From Flavobacterium sp. LC2016-01 (GTDB taxonomy: Bacteria; Bacteroidota; Bacteroidia; Flavobacteriales; Flavobacteriaceae): 64,000 bases of DNA. Shown here one piece after another: positions 8,141 to 17,773 of the stretch. The stretch covers positions 620,001 to 684,000 of the forward strand of contig NZ_WMIC01000001.1 in NCBI RefSeq assembly GCF_009711135.1, given 5' to 3'. Every line of letters begins with the position of its first letter. Positions within the stretch are counted from its first letter, which is position 1. Position numbers and translations under genes: made by a program. The notes below the pieces were generated by a model. It worked only from the letters and a program-made list of their open reading frames with translations. It did not search any database and was not told the origin of the DNA.

Positions 8141-8923
8141 TTATTTTGAAAGTAGTTTTTTGATTTCAGCCGCAAGATTATCTAGATTTCCTTCTACATT
8201 TCCTGTCGTTGCAAATTTTATAACTCCATTTTGGTCAATCAGAAAGTTTTTTGGAATCGAATTGGTGGCATAATCATTCCAAATTTTTCTATCTGGATCA
8301 ATTCCATAATTAAAATCAAGACCATCTTTTTTTAGTTTTGTTGCTTTTTGTGCCACAAGTTTTTCAGCTTCTCCACTTGAGATGGCTAAAAATACAAAAT
8401 TGTCGTTTTTAAATGGTTCAGTAATTTTAGCAGGAATATCGTAAAATTCCAAAAGACAAGGTGCACACCAAGTGGCCCAAAAATTTACAAGAACTACTTT
8501 TCCTTTTAAATCAGAAAGTTTTATTGTTTTGCCATCAAGGAGTTTCAAAGTGAAATCTTTTGCGGTGTCATTTATGTTTAAAAGATATTCGTTAGTTTTT
8601 TGGATTTCTTTTTTTGGTGCATTAGTGACAACTTTTTTGCTGTTTTCAAGTTTTTCTTGTTCAGAAAAAATCTCAACAACCGTTATAAATTCTCTGTCAC
8701 CAATTTTATCACCATATTTTTTAGCTAATTCATTTCTCTCTTCTTCCGATACGCCTTTATTCATAGATTTGATTCTGCCTTCCTGCCCATATTTTTCAAC
8801 TTGTTCCATCGTCACGATTTCATTGTTGATTATAATTACATTTTCAGGTTTTTTTGCGACTTTATTTTGTGCACAAAACGAATAAGAAATCATCAGAAGG
8901 ACGAAACAAATTACTTTTTTCAT
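8141..8923 (-). CDS. TlpA-like exported thioredoxin-fold protein with an N-terminal extension
   Basis: Signal peptide (ending YSFCAQ), about 100 residues of charged unannotated sequence, then a TlpA/ResA-like thioredoxin domain from about residue 120. LLDGKTIKLSDLKGKVVLVNFWATWCAPC contains the redox motif WCAPC, and a cis-Pro loop SIPKNFLID follows. Likely a periplasmic thiol-disulfide oxidoreductase. The N-terminal part contains ENVIIINNEIVTMEQVEKYG, which resembles plug-type protein segments of unknown role in Bacteroidota. Monocistronic. Confidence 0.87.
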   Translation of the reverse strand: MKKVICFVLLMISYSFCAQNKVAKKPENVIIINNEIVTMEQVEKYGQEGRIKSMNKGVSEEERNELAKKYGDKIGDREFITVVEIFSEQEKLENSKKVVTNAPKKEIQKTNEYLLNINDTAKDFTLKLLDGKTIKLSDLKGKVVLVNFWATWCAPCLLEFYDIPAKITEPFKNDNFVFLAISSGEAEKLVAQKATKLKKDGLDFNYGIDPDRKIWNDYATNSIPKNFLIDQNGVIKFATTGNVEGNLDNLAAEIKKLLSK

Positions 8924-9011
8924 AGTGGTATTTTTAGTTTTTTATAAATATAGGATTTTTAAGAATAAAAAAAGGAATTGCCTCAAAAATAGAATCGGAG
9001 ATGTTATGTAT

Positions 9012-10115
9012 TCAGCATTTTAATTTAGAATGCGCTTTTTTTTGTTCCGAAAATTTAAGCAGAAATTCGGCAATCATTTCAGTTTCATCAGATGTGAAAT
9101 TTCCTTTAAAATATTTTATGTATGGAATTAACTCCGTCAGTGTGAGAATTTTTGCAAATTGAAATTCTTCGACTGGCTTATTATTTGTGAAGACAATAAT
9201 ATTTTTGATTGGAATTTTGCGATCGCCCCAATGCTGGCGGGCAAAATTCCAATTTCGTTTTCTTTTCTTTTCAGATAATAATTTATATAGCGCAAAATTT
9301 GTTCTAAGAATCTGCTCTACAGGAGAGCGTAAATCTGAATTATTTATTGACTTGTCGCTCCAATTTTTTGTTTCGATTAAAAAAATGCCTGCTGATGAAA
9401 TTAAAAGATGATCAACTTGAATGGAATGAATCGTGTCGTTATTGGCTTTATTATGAATTGGAGGCTTAAAAGTGCAGCAAAAGTCATTTATTAAAATAAA
9501 ATCGTCGGAGAGTATTCTTAGTGTCTTTTCGACTTTTTGTTCGCCAACGGCGCCGTAAATTGTATGGTTTAGATTTTCAATTATTTCCTTTTTTTTCTCA
9601 AATGCCTGCAGTTCTGGAAAACAGCTTTCGTTTATAGCATCTTGAAAATTTGCAGAAAGATATTCGAAACGTTTATTTTTTTCGGAAAGTAATTTTTTTA
9701 CCTGATAATTGAATGTTTTAATATTATAATGAAATTGAAGCTGGACAAACCAAAATTTTGTACAGATGACTAGGTTTAGCCAATAGTCCCGTATTGTTGG
9801 GATAATTTTAGAATTAGTTTCAGGAAGATTATCTATTTCTTGGTTAAAAGCATCAAGCTGTTGGCGCAGCCGATCTTCAAGATCATTTTTATTTCGAGGA
9901 ATTGCGTCATTTAATTCAGCGATTTCTTGTTCAAGAATTGATTTTTCCTCCTGTATAAACAGCGTATGATCAGAGATGATTTCTTGTTCGTTAAACTGAT
10001 AATTTTTCCGATAATTAATCAATTCATTTAACGTGCGAAATTCGTCAACGTTATATCTGACTAACATTAATTGTATAGCATTCAGGCATCCAATTGTGTT
10101 ATAAACTCTACACAT
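9012..10115 (-). CDS. NERD (nuclease-related) domain protein with coiled-coil N-terminus
   Basis: 367 residues. Residues 40-180 are strongly helical and charged (coiled coil, e.g. EEKSILEQEIAELND). From about 190 there is a NERD domain: GAVGEQKVEKTLRIL, then QVDHLLISSAGIFLIETKNWSD. The D...E-T-K arrangement matches the restriction-endonuclease-like core. NERD proteins are predicted nucleases or DNA-processing factors; the in vivo role is not known. The last block (NIIVFTNNKPVEEF) is also family-typical. The N-terminus MCRVYNTIG looks genuine. No defence partner lies next to it. Confidence 0.8.
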   Translation of the reverse strand: MCRVYNTIGCLNAIQLMLVRYNVDEFRTLNELINYRKNYQFNEQEIISDHTLFIQEEKSILEQEIAELNDAIPRNKNDLEDRLRQQLDAFNQEIDNLPETNSKIIPTIRDYWLNLVICTKFWFVQLQFHYNIKTFNYQVKKLLSEKNKRFEYLSANFQDAINESCFPELQAFEKKKEIIENLNHTIYGAVGEQKVEKTLRILSDDFILINDFCCTFKPPIHNKANNDTIHSIQVDHLLISSAGIFLIETKNWSDKSINNSDLRSPVEQILRTNFALYKLLSEKKRKRNWNFARQHWGDRKIPIKNIIVFTNNKPVEEFQFAKILTLTELIPYIKYFKGNFTSDETEMIAEFLLKFSEQKKAHSKLKC

Positions 10116-10158
10116 ATTCTTTTTCGATTAGCGGTCATAAGATATATTTGATAGATGG

Positions 10159-10620
10159 TTAGGGCTTCATTTTCGATAATTCAACTTCAAGCCGGTCGAA
10201 GTTTTCTTCGTTTTTATCGACAACGTAAGGTTTTAGTTTCTGGCATTCTTCAATTGTTTCAAAAAGCATTTTAAAAACAACTTTTGTTTCATTTTCAGCA
10301 ACAGTTTCAAATGTTGCCAGAATTTGGAAAAGCGGTTTTGAATAGCGTTTCCATGCAATAAGATTTGGTCTGTCAATTTTTATAAATTCACATTCATTGG
10401 CATAATTTCCCACTTCAGGGCCATGCATAATAAATTCCCATTTTCCGCCTTCGCAGAAGTCAAATTTATTAAAAGTATTGGTGAAGCCTTTTGGTCCCCA
10501 CCAATTTTTTAAATGGTCAGGATCGCTCCAGGCTTTAAAAACCAGTTCCTGCGGGAAATTCAGAATTCGTGTCGTAACAATTTCTGATTCTGCAGTTGTT
10601 ATGATGATTTCTGATTTCAT
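10159..10620 (-). CDS. AHSA1/SRPBCC-family protein
   Basis: 153 residues with the Activator-of-Hsp90-ATPase-like START fold: ILNFPQELVFKAWSDPDHLKNWWGPKGFTNTF near the N-terminus and a GKWEFIMHGP block typical of the group. Bacterial members bind small hydrophobic ligands or stress-related partners; no specific function can be assigned. Cytosolic. 38 bases downstream of a small membrane-protein gene on the same strand. Confidence 0.85.
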   Translation of the reverse strand: MKSEIIITTAESEIVTTRILNFPQELVFKAWSDPDHLKNWWGPKGFTNTFNKFDFCEGGKWEFIMHGPEVGNYANECEFIKIDRPNLIAWKRYSKPLFQILATFETVAENETKVVFKMLFETIEECQKLKPYVVDKNEENFDRLEVELSKMKP

Positions 10621-10658
10621 TTTTTAATCTATTTAGTAATTAAATATTTTTTAAATAA

Positions 10659-11126
10659 TTAAATTTTTTCCAGATTATCCCATTCGTATTCAATTTTATT
10701 GATTTTAATGAAGTACGGGATTAATAATAAAAGTTCTAATCGAATAGGAATATGTCCATCTCCAGTCGTAAAAGGAAGTACAAACATTGATGCGATGCAA
10801 ATTACAACCCCAATGATTGCATCAATTTTGGCAATTGATATCGCATTTGCTTTTTCGAACCAAAGTAAGTACGCGGCATAACCTTTAAAAGTCATAACTG
10901 CAATAAGAAAAATTCCAACACCAGAGTAAGCAGTATTGGTTTCAAAACCATATAAAGATAAATGAACATTATTTGAAAAAGCACTGCCTATTAAAGTACC
11001 TAACCCGCAAACGGACAAAATCATAAAAATCCAGCAGAATGTTTTAATCCACCAAGGCAGTAATTTTCTTCTGATGATTCCTGTTTTTTCAAATTCGTCA
11101 AATTGGCTTTGTAATTCTTCACTCAT
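10659..11126 (-). CDS. Small membrane protein, four TM segments
   Basis: 155 residues, family not recognised. A charged N-terminal helix (MSEELQSQFDEFEKTG) is followed by four hydrophobic stretches near residues 25-48, 65-90, 95-118 and 125-145. No catalytic motif is visible. It may be co-transcribed with the AHSA1-type gene just downstream. Confidence 0.6.
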   Translation of the reverse strand: MSEELQSQFDEFEKTGIIRRKLLPWWIKTFCWIFMILSVCGLGTLIGSAFSNNVHLSLYGFETNTAYSGVGIFLIAVMTFKGYAAYLLWFEKANAISIAKIDAIIGVVICIASMFVLPFTTGDGHIPIRLELLLLIPYFIKINKIEYEWDNLEKI

Positions 11127-11247
11127 ATTTTTATGTTTTTGGTTGTTAGTAAATGGTTTTGTGATAGAGGGGCGAATATTTTATCGAAGGTAAAATAGTA
11201 AAACGGGAAAGATTTATTTATGTAAAGATAAAAAATAAACTTTTTTA

Positions 11248-12516
11248 TTATGACGAAATGTCGTTTTTGGCATTTATTTTTTTTACAACCCACGGCAAAG
11301 TAAGGCCTTGGCCAATGATAGTGATCAGTACAACAGCCACAGAAATAAAAATAATGGCATTTCGATGCGGAAAAGGAGTTCCGTCTTCCAGAAATTTAGG
11401 CAAACCTAAAGCAATCGCCAGCGAAACAATACCGCGCATTCCTGACCATGCGATAATAAAGCTGTTTTTTGAATCGAGTAAAGCATGTTCACTTACTTTT
11501 CGTTTTTTATTGCTGTTTTTGAGATAGGCTTTCTGTAAATTTATTTTTTGAAAAAATATCCTCACCATTCGGGTTAATAATGCGACGATTGTAATTATTA
11601 CGGCATAACCAATGTATGGAAGAATCATTCCGTCGTCAATATCTTTTAAAACGTATCTGAAATTAAGTCCGATTAAGATAAAAATTAATCCGTTGAGCAA
11701 AAAGATGATGACGTCCCAAAGGCTTCTGGAATTGGCCTTTAATTTTTCTGGCAAAATTTTGTTGCTTAAACGAGCCATCGCCAAACCTAAAAATACTACA
11801 GCAATTACGCCTGAAACATGCAAATGCTCTGCAACAAGATACGTTACAAATGGCATTAAAAGCATAAAACTGACCGTAACATTAATATTGTTTCGGACTT
11901 TTGTCAGAATGAAAGCTAAGATTTTGCCCATAACAAAACCTACTAGAAATCCGCCTCCAAGCAAGAATACGAACTGAAGTGTGGCTTTCCAGATAACAAA
12001 AACAGAACCCATTACCGCTGCAACTGCAAAACGATACGCAACTAACGCAGATGCATCATTAATAAGACTTTCACCTTCAAGTATTGTCAGTGTCTTTTCG
12101 GGGATGTCAAGACCTCTTGTTATGTTTATGGCTGCGACTGCATCTGTTGCTGAAAGTATGGCGCCAAGAACAAACGACAAAGGCCAGCTCATACCCGGAA
12201 TCATATAATGCGAAACGACGGCAATCCAAAATGTGGTCAAAAAAACTAACGGAATAGCTAATGTACTTATCGTACTCAGGTTTGTTTTAAAATGTTTTGG
12301 CGAAATATTAAATGAAGCATCATACAACAACGGAGGCAAAAAAATCAGGAAAATAATTTCAGGATTAATCTCAATTTCATTCATAGTCGGAATAAAACCG
12401 ATCGCAACTCCAACAATTACCAAAAGAATAGGGAATGGCAGTTTTGATTTTTCGGCATAAGCAGAAATACCAATTACAATGGCTAATATGAAAATGATTA
12501 TGGTATAGTTTTCCAT
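11248..12516 (-). CDS. CPA1-family Na+(or K+)/H+ antiporter
   Basis: 422-residue inner-membrane protein with about 12 hydrophobic segments. Family motifs include FLPPLLYDASFNI, the ion-binding ND pair in EGESLINDASALVAYRFA, and WSGMRGIVSLAIALGLP. It exchanges cytoplasmic Na+ or K+ for protons in pH and salt homeostasis. There is no long cytosolic C-terminal domain, so this is the short NhaP/YjcE-like form. Its start is only 3 bases from the end of the next upstream gene, on the same strand. Confidence 0.93.
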   Translation of the reverse strand: MENYTIIIFILAIVIGISAYAEKSKLPFPILLVIVGVAIGFIPTMNEIEINPEIIFLIFLPPLLYDASFNISPKHFKTNLSTISTLAIPLVFLTTFWIAVVSHYMIPGMSWPLSFVLGAILSATDAVAAINITRGLDIPEKTLTILEGESLINDASALVAYRFAVAAVMGSVFVIWKATLQFVFLLGGGFLVGFVMGKILAFILTKVRNNINVTVSFMLLMPFVTYLVAEHLHVSGVIAVVFLGLAMARLSNKILPEKLKANSRSLWDVIIFLLNGLIFILIGLNFRYVLKDIDDGMILPYIGYAVIITIVALLTRMVRIFFQKINLQKAYLKNSNKKRKVSEHALLDSKNSFIIAWSGMRGIVSLAIALGLPKFLEDGTPFPHRNAIIFISVAVVLITIIGQGLTLPWVVKKINAKNDISS

Positions 12517-12519
12517 TTT

Positions 12520-13080
12520 TTAAAATTTTATAACATCTCTCTTGCATGAATATCTTGAAAGTTCTACTGGAGTATATTTTTCTTGTTTTAGCTCAACATT
12601 TGACATATCATATAGACCGTTATCTGTTTTTTTTACTCCAACAGCAATATAAGGATTTGTATTTATATAAATAATTTTCACAACCTTATCTGTTTTTTTA
12701 CAAATAGGACAAATTACTTTTCCCTTTAAATTTAGTTTGTATTTTAACGGCAGTAAAAAAGCTAGATTTAAGGAGTCGGATTGGATATTTAATACTCTTT
12801 TTAAAAATATTGTGTCGTTGCCAATTCCTGTGCAATAAAAATCAATTTTGTCATTTGTTTTTTGAGTAAGTATTAATTTGAATTTACCAAAAGTATCTGT
12901 TACTGTTTCAGCTGAAATAAGGTTGTTCGTTTTTACCAAAATTTTCAATCGAGAAACATTGATTTCAGATTTTTTAGGTTTCAATTCCCCATAAATCTTT
13001 ACTGAATTTTGACCGTATGTAAAGCTTAGTAGAACTATAGCAATTAAAATTGGACTTATGATCTTTAGGAGTAATTTCAT
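12520..13080 (-). CDS. Exported protein of unknown function with CPxCKK motif
   Basis: 186 residues with a signal peptide (about residues 1-23, ending TYGQ). The first half resembles a small beta-sandwich regulatory domain (VSRLKILVKTNN...DTFGKFKLIL). The second half carries a CPICKK pair and a late Cys (RYSCKR), which could bind a metal or form disulfides. No family recognised. First of eight consecutive minus-strand genes that form an island of unusual proteins. Confidence 0.55.
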   Translation of the reverse strand: MKLLLKIISPILIAIVLLSFTYGQNSVKIYGELKPKKSEINVSRLKILVKTNNLISAETVTDTFGKFKLILTQKTNDKIDFYCTGIGNDTIFLKRVLNIQSDSLNLAFLLPLKYKLNLKGKVICPICKKTDKVVKIIYINTNPYIAVGVKKTDNGLYDMSNVELKQEKYTPVELSRYSCKRDVIKF

Positions 13081-13176
13081 TTAATTTTTTATTCAGTTTC
13101 TATCTTGTTATTCTTGTTTTTTCTGAAATCTACCACTAACATTTTTGAGGTAAAACCCTTGTTTTACAAAATATTT

Positions 13177-14073
13177 TTATGCAATTTCTCCCTGTAGCCA
13201 AAGCGCTCCGGTAATTTTCATTCCTATAGTTAAATCTGTAAATCGCATATTCTCTTTATTAATAAACAAATCTATTGTGAAAAAATCAGGATCTTCTTCT
13301 TGGTTTATTAATTTTACATTGATTAAATATCCATAGTTTTCGTTATTTATTTTGCATTCTTTATAACTGTTTAGAACTCCTATAAAGTCAAAATATGTTG
13401 GTCTTGGAATATCTTGGTTTGGCATATAGGTACAAAAGTCTGGACTTACTGAAGTGCCATTTATTTCTGTTAAATCACTCTTGTCGAGAACCAGCCCAAC
13501 TGCAGAAATTTTAATATTTAATTTTTTTTCAGATTTGTATTTTCTTTTATTAATTGCATAGTCAGTTGCAAAAAAAGATAAGCCAAAAGTATCCCTACCT
13601 CCGCCTTGAATTTCAGCTTCCATATTTGCAACATGTGACCATTCAATGATTTTTTTAGTTTCAAATGGCAATATATAATCCGTTTTTATATAGGGATAAG
13701 CAGATAAAACCGCTCCATTCGACATATTTCCGTTTTTGGTAATTGCCCTAATTTTTACATTGTTTGAATTTTCGAAACTTACCTCATTTATTTTGATAAT
13801 AGGATTTTCAAGAATTGGCGCTTGAATAGCAGCTAAAGCAATCATTTCATTTATAAATTGATTGCCATTATCAGAGTTTAAATAATTAAATCCTAAAAGT
13901 CCTCCAAAATTATCGCCATGAGAGCCTTGATCATCTGAAATGATCTCGATCGATATTTCGCTTGAAGATGTGTTAGGTTTTGTTTCCTCTGTTTGAGGTT
14001 TTATTAAAAGTTCATCATTTTTTTCTTCGGTACTGTTTTTACTTTTTTTCTTAAAGAAATCAAATATTCCCAT
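13177..14073 (-). CDS. Cytosolic protein of unknown function, immunity-like
   Basis: 298 residues starting MGIFDFFKKKSKN, a basic amphipathic beginning frequent in orphan immunity-type proteins of Flavobacterium. A low-complexity Ser/Glu/Thr linker covers residues 15-45, then a globular region rich in beta-strand sequence. No enzyme motif is visible. Neighbours on both sides are also poorly conserved. A toxin-immunity role is only a guess from context and style. Confidence 0.5.
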   Translation of the reverse strand: MGIFDFFKKKSKNSTEEKNDELLIKPQTEETKPNTSSSEISIEIISDDQGSHGDNFGGLLGFNYLNSDNGNQFINEMIALAAIQAPILENPIIKINEVSFENSNNVKIRAITKNGNMSNGAVLSAYPYIKTDYILPFETKKIIEWSHVANMEAEIQGGGRDTFGLSFFATDYAINKRKYKSEKKLNIKISAVGLVLDKSDLTEINGTSVSPDFCTYMPNQDIPRPTYFDFIGVLNSYKECKINNENYGYLINVKLINQEEDPDFFTIDLFINKENMRFTDLTIGMKITGALWLQGEIA

Positions 14074-14106
14074 TTTTGTTTAGTTTGTTTTAATATTTAG
14101 TATAAG

Positions 14107-14142
14107 TTTTTGGCACTACAGCGGTTTTGACACTAAATCATT
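14107..14142. repeat. Intergenic motif shared with 17785-17820
   Basis: 36 bases about 72% identical (by eye) to 17785-17820; the common core is AGCGG-TTTTG...ACTAAAT. Both lie in intergenic gaps of the 12.5-18.6 kb island. Confidence 0.45.
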
Positions 14143-14149
14143 CTAAATT

Positions 14150-14905
14150 TTACGATTCGTCACTATCTTCGTTATAGAATTCCGTAATGGCTGTGTCTTC
14201 AAAAAAATGAAATTCCTTTTTTACAGGGAAAGTTTCTGATGTTGACGGCATATTTTCTTCCATTGTATTGGTTTCTTTTGTTGTGATCTCACTTTTTTCA
14301 AAATCATAAGACATTTCGACAATACTGCCCGCACCACCAGAATATGCAGTTAAAGTGTTTAAAACAAGGCCTTTTTCAATGTATTTAAATGTACTGGAAA
14401 TGGCATTATGTGGTCCGCCAAAGAGATAAATACGCAATTCTCCTTTTTCTATACTGATTTTTTCACTGTACATTTTAAAATCGTTTTCGTCGTATTCAGC
14501 TGGTATCACAATATTCGAAATTTTATCTAAATGGTATGATTTATCTATATTTTGTAAAAGGATAAGCATAGGTCTTTTTAAAGTGTAATTTTCCTTATGT
14601 TTTAATACAACAGCAATATCTGGTAAATTGTCATTGTTTAAATCTCCTTCAGCTTTATATTGTACTTCATAAACGTCGGGTTTAGGAAGAAAGTCTGCAA
14701 TTTTATTTCCTGTTTCAGGATAGGTAACATCATTAGGTTCTCCAGAAACAGTTTCCTCGTATTCTTCTTCTTCCGCACAGTCGTGCTCAGGAAGGCTGTC
14801 GATTACAGAAACATTTTTTTTGGGGCTTATTGTTTCTTTTTTAAGACAAGATTGAACTGTAAAAGCAAATGAAATTGCTATGATAGGTAAAATTAGTTTT
14901 TTCAT
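14150..14905 (-). CDS. Lipoprotein with FG-GAP/VCBS-like calcium loop
   Basis: 251 residues. The signal ends in a lipobox (VQSC, Cys20), so it is a predicted membrane lipoprotein. After an acidic stretch (EEEEYEE) there is DLNNDNLPDIAVVLK, a Dx[DN]xDGxxD-like calcium-binding loop as in FG-GAP repeats, seen once. The C-terminus is acidic (EDSDES). Similar lipoproteins occur as orphan genes in Bacteroidota; function unknown. Part of the island of exported and immunity-like proteins. Confidence 0.6.
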   Translation of the reverse strand: MKKLILPIIAISFAFTVQSCLKKETISPKKNVSVIDSLPEHDCAEEEEYEETVSGEPNDVTYPETGNKIADFLPKPDVYEVQYKAEGDLNNDNLPDIAVVLKHKENYTLKRPMLILLQNIDKSYHLDKISNIVIPAEYDENDFKMYSEKISIEKGELRIYLFGGPHNAISSTFKYIEKGLVLNTLTAYSGGAGSIVEMSYDFEKSEITTKETNTMEENMPSTSETFPVKKEFHFFEDTAITEFYNEDSDES

Positions 14906-14951
14906 TTTTATAATTTAGAAAAATGTTAATAAGCAATGATTCAACTGTTTA

Positions 14952-15575
14952 TTAGCTGATTGGAAAATATTCAATCAATAAACGATTTCCTTCTTTCCAT
15001 TTTATCCAACCCGATTTTATTTCATTTTTTGATTCATCACATTCTGAAGTAAAAATTTCAATCCAATCTCCTTTCGTTGATTTAACCTGAAAACAATCCT
15101 CTCCAGAGTATTTAATTGTTGCTGCATTTTTATTGGGTAACTTATAAATTTTGTCCGTTTTCGAAATGCGACTAATTCTAAACATATCCTGAAGATACTT
15201 TTCCCAATTTCTAAATTCTGTTATTTTATTTTTTTTAATCCAAAGTGATTTTCCTGATTCATTATTTACAATTATTTTAAACCAGTCATTTTCCTGTTTC
15301 TCGCAACGAAAAACAAAGAAATTGTAATCCAGCCAAAGTACCTCTGGTTTTAGCCATTTTTGCTGATTTTTAAGATCTTTAATATTCCAGCTGTTGATCG
15401 ATGTATCATTAAAAAACCGAATGGTTTTTATAGGCTCTTTGTCATTCGTTGAAGAATAAAAGGGCAAAACGGTTTTATCATTAAATTTAATGGATATCAA
15501 ACCAATTCCTAAGTTTGTCTGTGCAAATATCGAAATAGATAAAATATGAAAAAGCAAAGTTAATTTTAGTCTCAT
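14952..15575 (-). CDS. Exported protein with bacterial SH3-like repeats
   Basis: 207 residues with a signal peptide (ending SISIFAQ). Two segments resemble bacterial SH3-like folds: around residues 85-115 (QENDWFKIIVNNESGKSLWIKK) and near the C-terminus (GDWIEIFTSECDESK...SGWIKWKEG). Such domains often bind peptidoglycan or peptides outside the membrane. No catalytic domain. Function unknown. Confidence 0.55.
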   Translation of the reverse strand: MRLKLTLLFHILSISIFAQTNLGIGLISIKFNDKTVLPFYSSTNDKEPIKTIRFFNDTSINSWNIKDLKNQQKWLKPEVLWLDYNFFVFRCEKQENDWFKIIVNNESGKSLWIKKNKITEFRNWEKYLQDMFRISRISKTDKIYKLPNKNAATIKYSGEDCFQVKSTKGDWIEIFTSECDESKNEIKSGWIKWKEGNRLLIEYFPIS

Positions 15576-15686
15576 TTTATGACGTATTGTTTTTTTGTTG
15601 ATCTCAATTTAATGGATAGCATTATTTACACCGATTCATTAAACTTGTTTTCAAAAAATCGTTTTGTTAGTTATCATACAGCATAT

Positions 15687-16046
15687 TTATTCCTTTTTCC
15701 ACAATAAAAATTCTTCATTATCTGTGCACGACATTGAAGAAATAAAATTGTCAAAGTTGAAATTATCATATTTTGATATTATCTCATAAACTGTTTCAAA
15801 TCCTTTAGCGCCATGTGGAATAAGACACCCTGAATTTTCGCCAAGCAAGGCTAGCCAAACATCGGGTGCAAAAGGTCCCTCATCTGTATTTATTAATTTT
15901 ATTTCTTGAATATCATTCCATAAAATTTCTTCGGTTTTTCTCTCAGGATGCTCGACTCTAATAAATTCTTTATTAATTGTAATTAAAAAAATATCTTCAG
16001 GATTTTTTGGTTTCGGCTTTCCAAATAGTTTTTCACGTATTCCCAT
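15687..16046 (-). CDS. Small cytosolic immunity-like protein
   Basis: 119 residues beginning MGIREKLFGKPKPKNPED, then a PH-like/immunity-like segment with EEILWNDIQEIKLINTDEGPFAPDVWLALLGE and IPHGAKGFE. The pattern (WNDI...E...GPF..DVW..L) recurs in small predicted immunity proteins of polymorphic toxin systems, but no cognate toxin is in this window. Function inferred weakly. Confidence 0.5.
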   Translation of the reverse strand: MGIREKLFGKPKPKNPEDIFLITINKEFIRVEHPERKTEEILWNDIQEIKLINTDEGPFAPDVWLALLGENSGCLIPHGAKGFETVYEIISKYDNFNFDNFISSMSCTDNEEFLLWKKE

Positions 16047-16122
16047 TTTTAATAATTTATTTTAGTTAATTTTTCAAATCCTGTAAAACTATCAGTCATT
16101 ATTTGTTCTTTGTCGAGCGTAT

Positions 16123-16737
16123 TTACTTTTTAGATTGCCAAAATCTATCTTTTCCTTCTGCAATCCATTCTAAAGATTGGGTAATTCTTTTATTTCTGGT
16201 TTCGTCTGTTTTTGCGTCTGCAATCCAAATGATATAATTTTTACGAAATGACGGTGATTTGCTTTCAAAGATTTCGGTTGCTTTACTGTCTTTTTTTAAT
16301 GCATCCAAAAATTCTTTGGGAACAACAACTTCTACTGTTGATTTCTCTTTTACGGGTTTGGGTTTTGCAGTACCGTTTTTATTTAATTCCATTGCTTCTT
16401 TGATATACGCAATTAAAACTTCCTTATTTGGCAGTTCAGATATATCTTTAATTTTGTCCATATATCCGAATTTTTTACCTGATTTTACACTTTCTTGTAT
16501 ATCCTTATCCTTCATTAGTTCAGCTTTATACAGACTAAAAGAACAATGCTGTTTAAAACCTCCCATCATAACTAAATGGTCACCTTTGTAGGAATAATGC
16601 GGTGTTCCCCATTTAATATTTTCTTCTACTTCGGGGCAGGTGCTAAAAATTAGTTCTCTTAAATGGGTTAGGATTGGTTTTGCAAAGTCGGTCATTTTTG
16701 CAATGTAAGCAGTAACTTCTTTGTTGTAATTTTCCAT
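16123..16737 (-). CDS. DUF1801 + YdeI/OmdA-type protein
   Basis: 204 residues. Residues 1-125 match the DUF1801 (YdhG-like) fold: FAKPILTHLRELIFSTCPEVEENIKWGTPHYSYKG. The C-terminal 65 residues match the bacteriocin-protection YdeI/OmdA domain: VPKEFLDALKKDSKATEIFESKSPSFRKNYIIWIADAKTDETRNKRI. Fusions of these two domains are common in Bacteroidota. The YdeI/OmdA name comes from links to peptide/bacteriocin resistance, but the mechanism is unknown. Confidence 0.85.
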   Translation of the reverse strand: MENYNKEVTAYIAKMTDFAKPILTHLRELIFSTCPEVEENIKWGTPHYSYKGDHLVMMGGFKQHCSFSLYKAELMKDKDIQESVKSGKKFGYMDKIKDISELPNKEVLIAYIKEAMELNKNGTAKPKPVKEKSTVEVVVPKEFLDALKKDSKATEIFESKSPSFRKNYIIWIADAKTDETRNKRITQSLEWIAEGKDRFWQSKK

Positions 16738-16782
16738 TGATTTAAAGAATTCAGTTTATGATTAAAGCTGTGAAATATTATA

Positions 16783-17754
16783 TTAGTCTTGATTTTTTTC
16801 TTTCGGTTTACAGTGAATTCTTTCTGTTACTTTAAATATTTTTTCAGTTTCAGAAGGTTTTGAATAATCGTAACGGTAAAGTTTCTCAACAATGCAATTA
16901 CATTTGTCATTTGCCAACGAAACGCTGATAATTTTTGATTCGCCTGACCAATTTGAATATCTAATATTCTTAATTGTAAAACCTTTGGATTTTAATTTTT
17001 CTACAATTTCAATGCTTTTATTTTGATCTTCTTTATATGATACCAAACTGTCATAAATATCATCAAATACTATTGGTTCATATTCACAAATAGGCTTGTC
17101 AAAATCAAATTTCTTGTAACTTATTTTTTTGAAATCATCTTCATTAATAATACCGAACTCGTAATTGAAGTTTTTGTCTTTACCTTGAAAAGAACTTGTA
17201 ATTTTAAAAGTTTCTACGTCTGCTCCATATAGAATTTGATTGTTATTAATTATATATTTTTTTGTCTTTCCCCAATCATCATCAATAGGAATAAATTCAT
17301 TTAAATTGTCAATATTTACAGCATCTCCACCGTGAATTAAAAAATTATCGGCCTTTGACCAAGGATATTTAATCAATTTTATTTTGTCGGGATTAATACC
17401 CTTAATTACACAGTCGTTTATGTTGTTATAAAAACCAAAAAAATAAGCGGAGTCTTTGTCTCGGAAAATATAATTTCCAATAAATTTAAAAGTGTTTGGG
17501 TCAATATTTTTTATAAGTTCTCCATCAATAAATAAGTGATTTTTATCCTTGCCAAACTCAAAGTCACAATCGCAGTCAAAAGTTAATTCTTTAAAAGTCT
17601 TTGCATCTGCTTGTTGAATGAGTAGTTTATTTTGCCCACTTCCTTCATTCCAATATTCATAATAAACTTTATCGCCTTCAATCTTGTAGCCACGTCTGCA
17701 ACTTGTTAAAATTGAAATTTTTAAAACTAAAATGATTACTTTTCTTATTGTCAT
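16783..17754 (-). CDS. Lipoprotein with DKNYY-like repeats
   Basis: 323 residues. A short signal ends with TSC, so it is a probable lipoprotein. The body has loosely repeated units with DK-x-x-[YF] cores (GDKVYYEYW, KDKNHLFIDG, RDKDSAYFFG, KDKNFNYEFG), as in the DKNYY family, plus interspersed I-D-P/A-x-T-F-K pieces. The last 100 residues are different and end CNCIVEKLYRYD. DKNYY proteins have no known reaction. Upstream is a 112-base structured intergenic module. Confidence 0.6.
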   Translation of the reverse strand: MTIRKVIILVLKISILTSCRRGYKIEGDKVYYEYWNEGSGQNKLLIQQADAKTFKELTFDCDCDFEFGKDKNHLFIDGELIKNIDPNTFKFIGNYIFRDKDSAYFFGFYNNINDCVIKGINPDKIKLIKYPWSKADNFLIHGGDAVNIDNLNEFIPIDDDWGKTKKYIINNNQILYGADVETFKITSSFQGKDKNFNYEFGIINEDDFKKISYKKFDFDKPICEYEPIVFDDIYDSLVSYKEDQNKSIEIVEKLKSKGFTIKNIRYSNWSGESKIISVSLANDKCNCIVEKLYRYDYSKPSETEKIFKVTERIHCKPKEKNQD

Positions 17755-17773
17755 TGGAGTATGTTTGTTATAA

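Noticed and set aside
9012..10115. NERD protein as part of a defence island
   Set aside because: Neighbours are an exported thioredoxin-like protein and an AHSA1 protein, without helicase, methylase or other defence genes.
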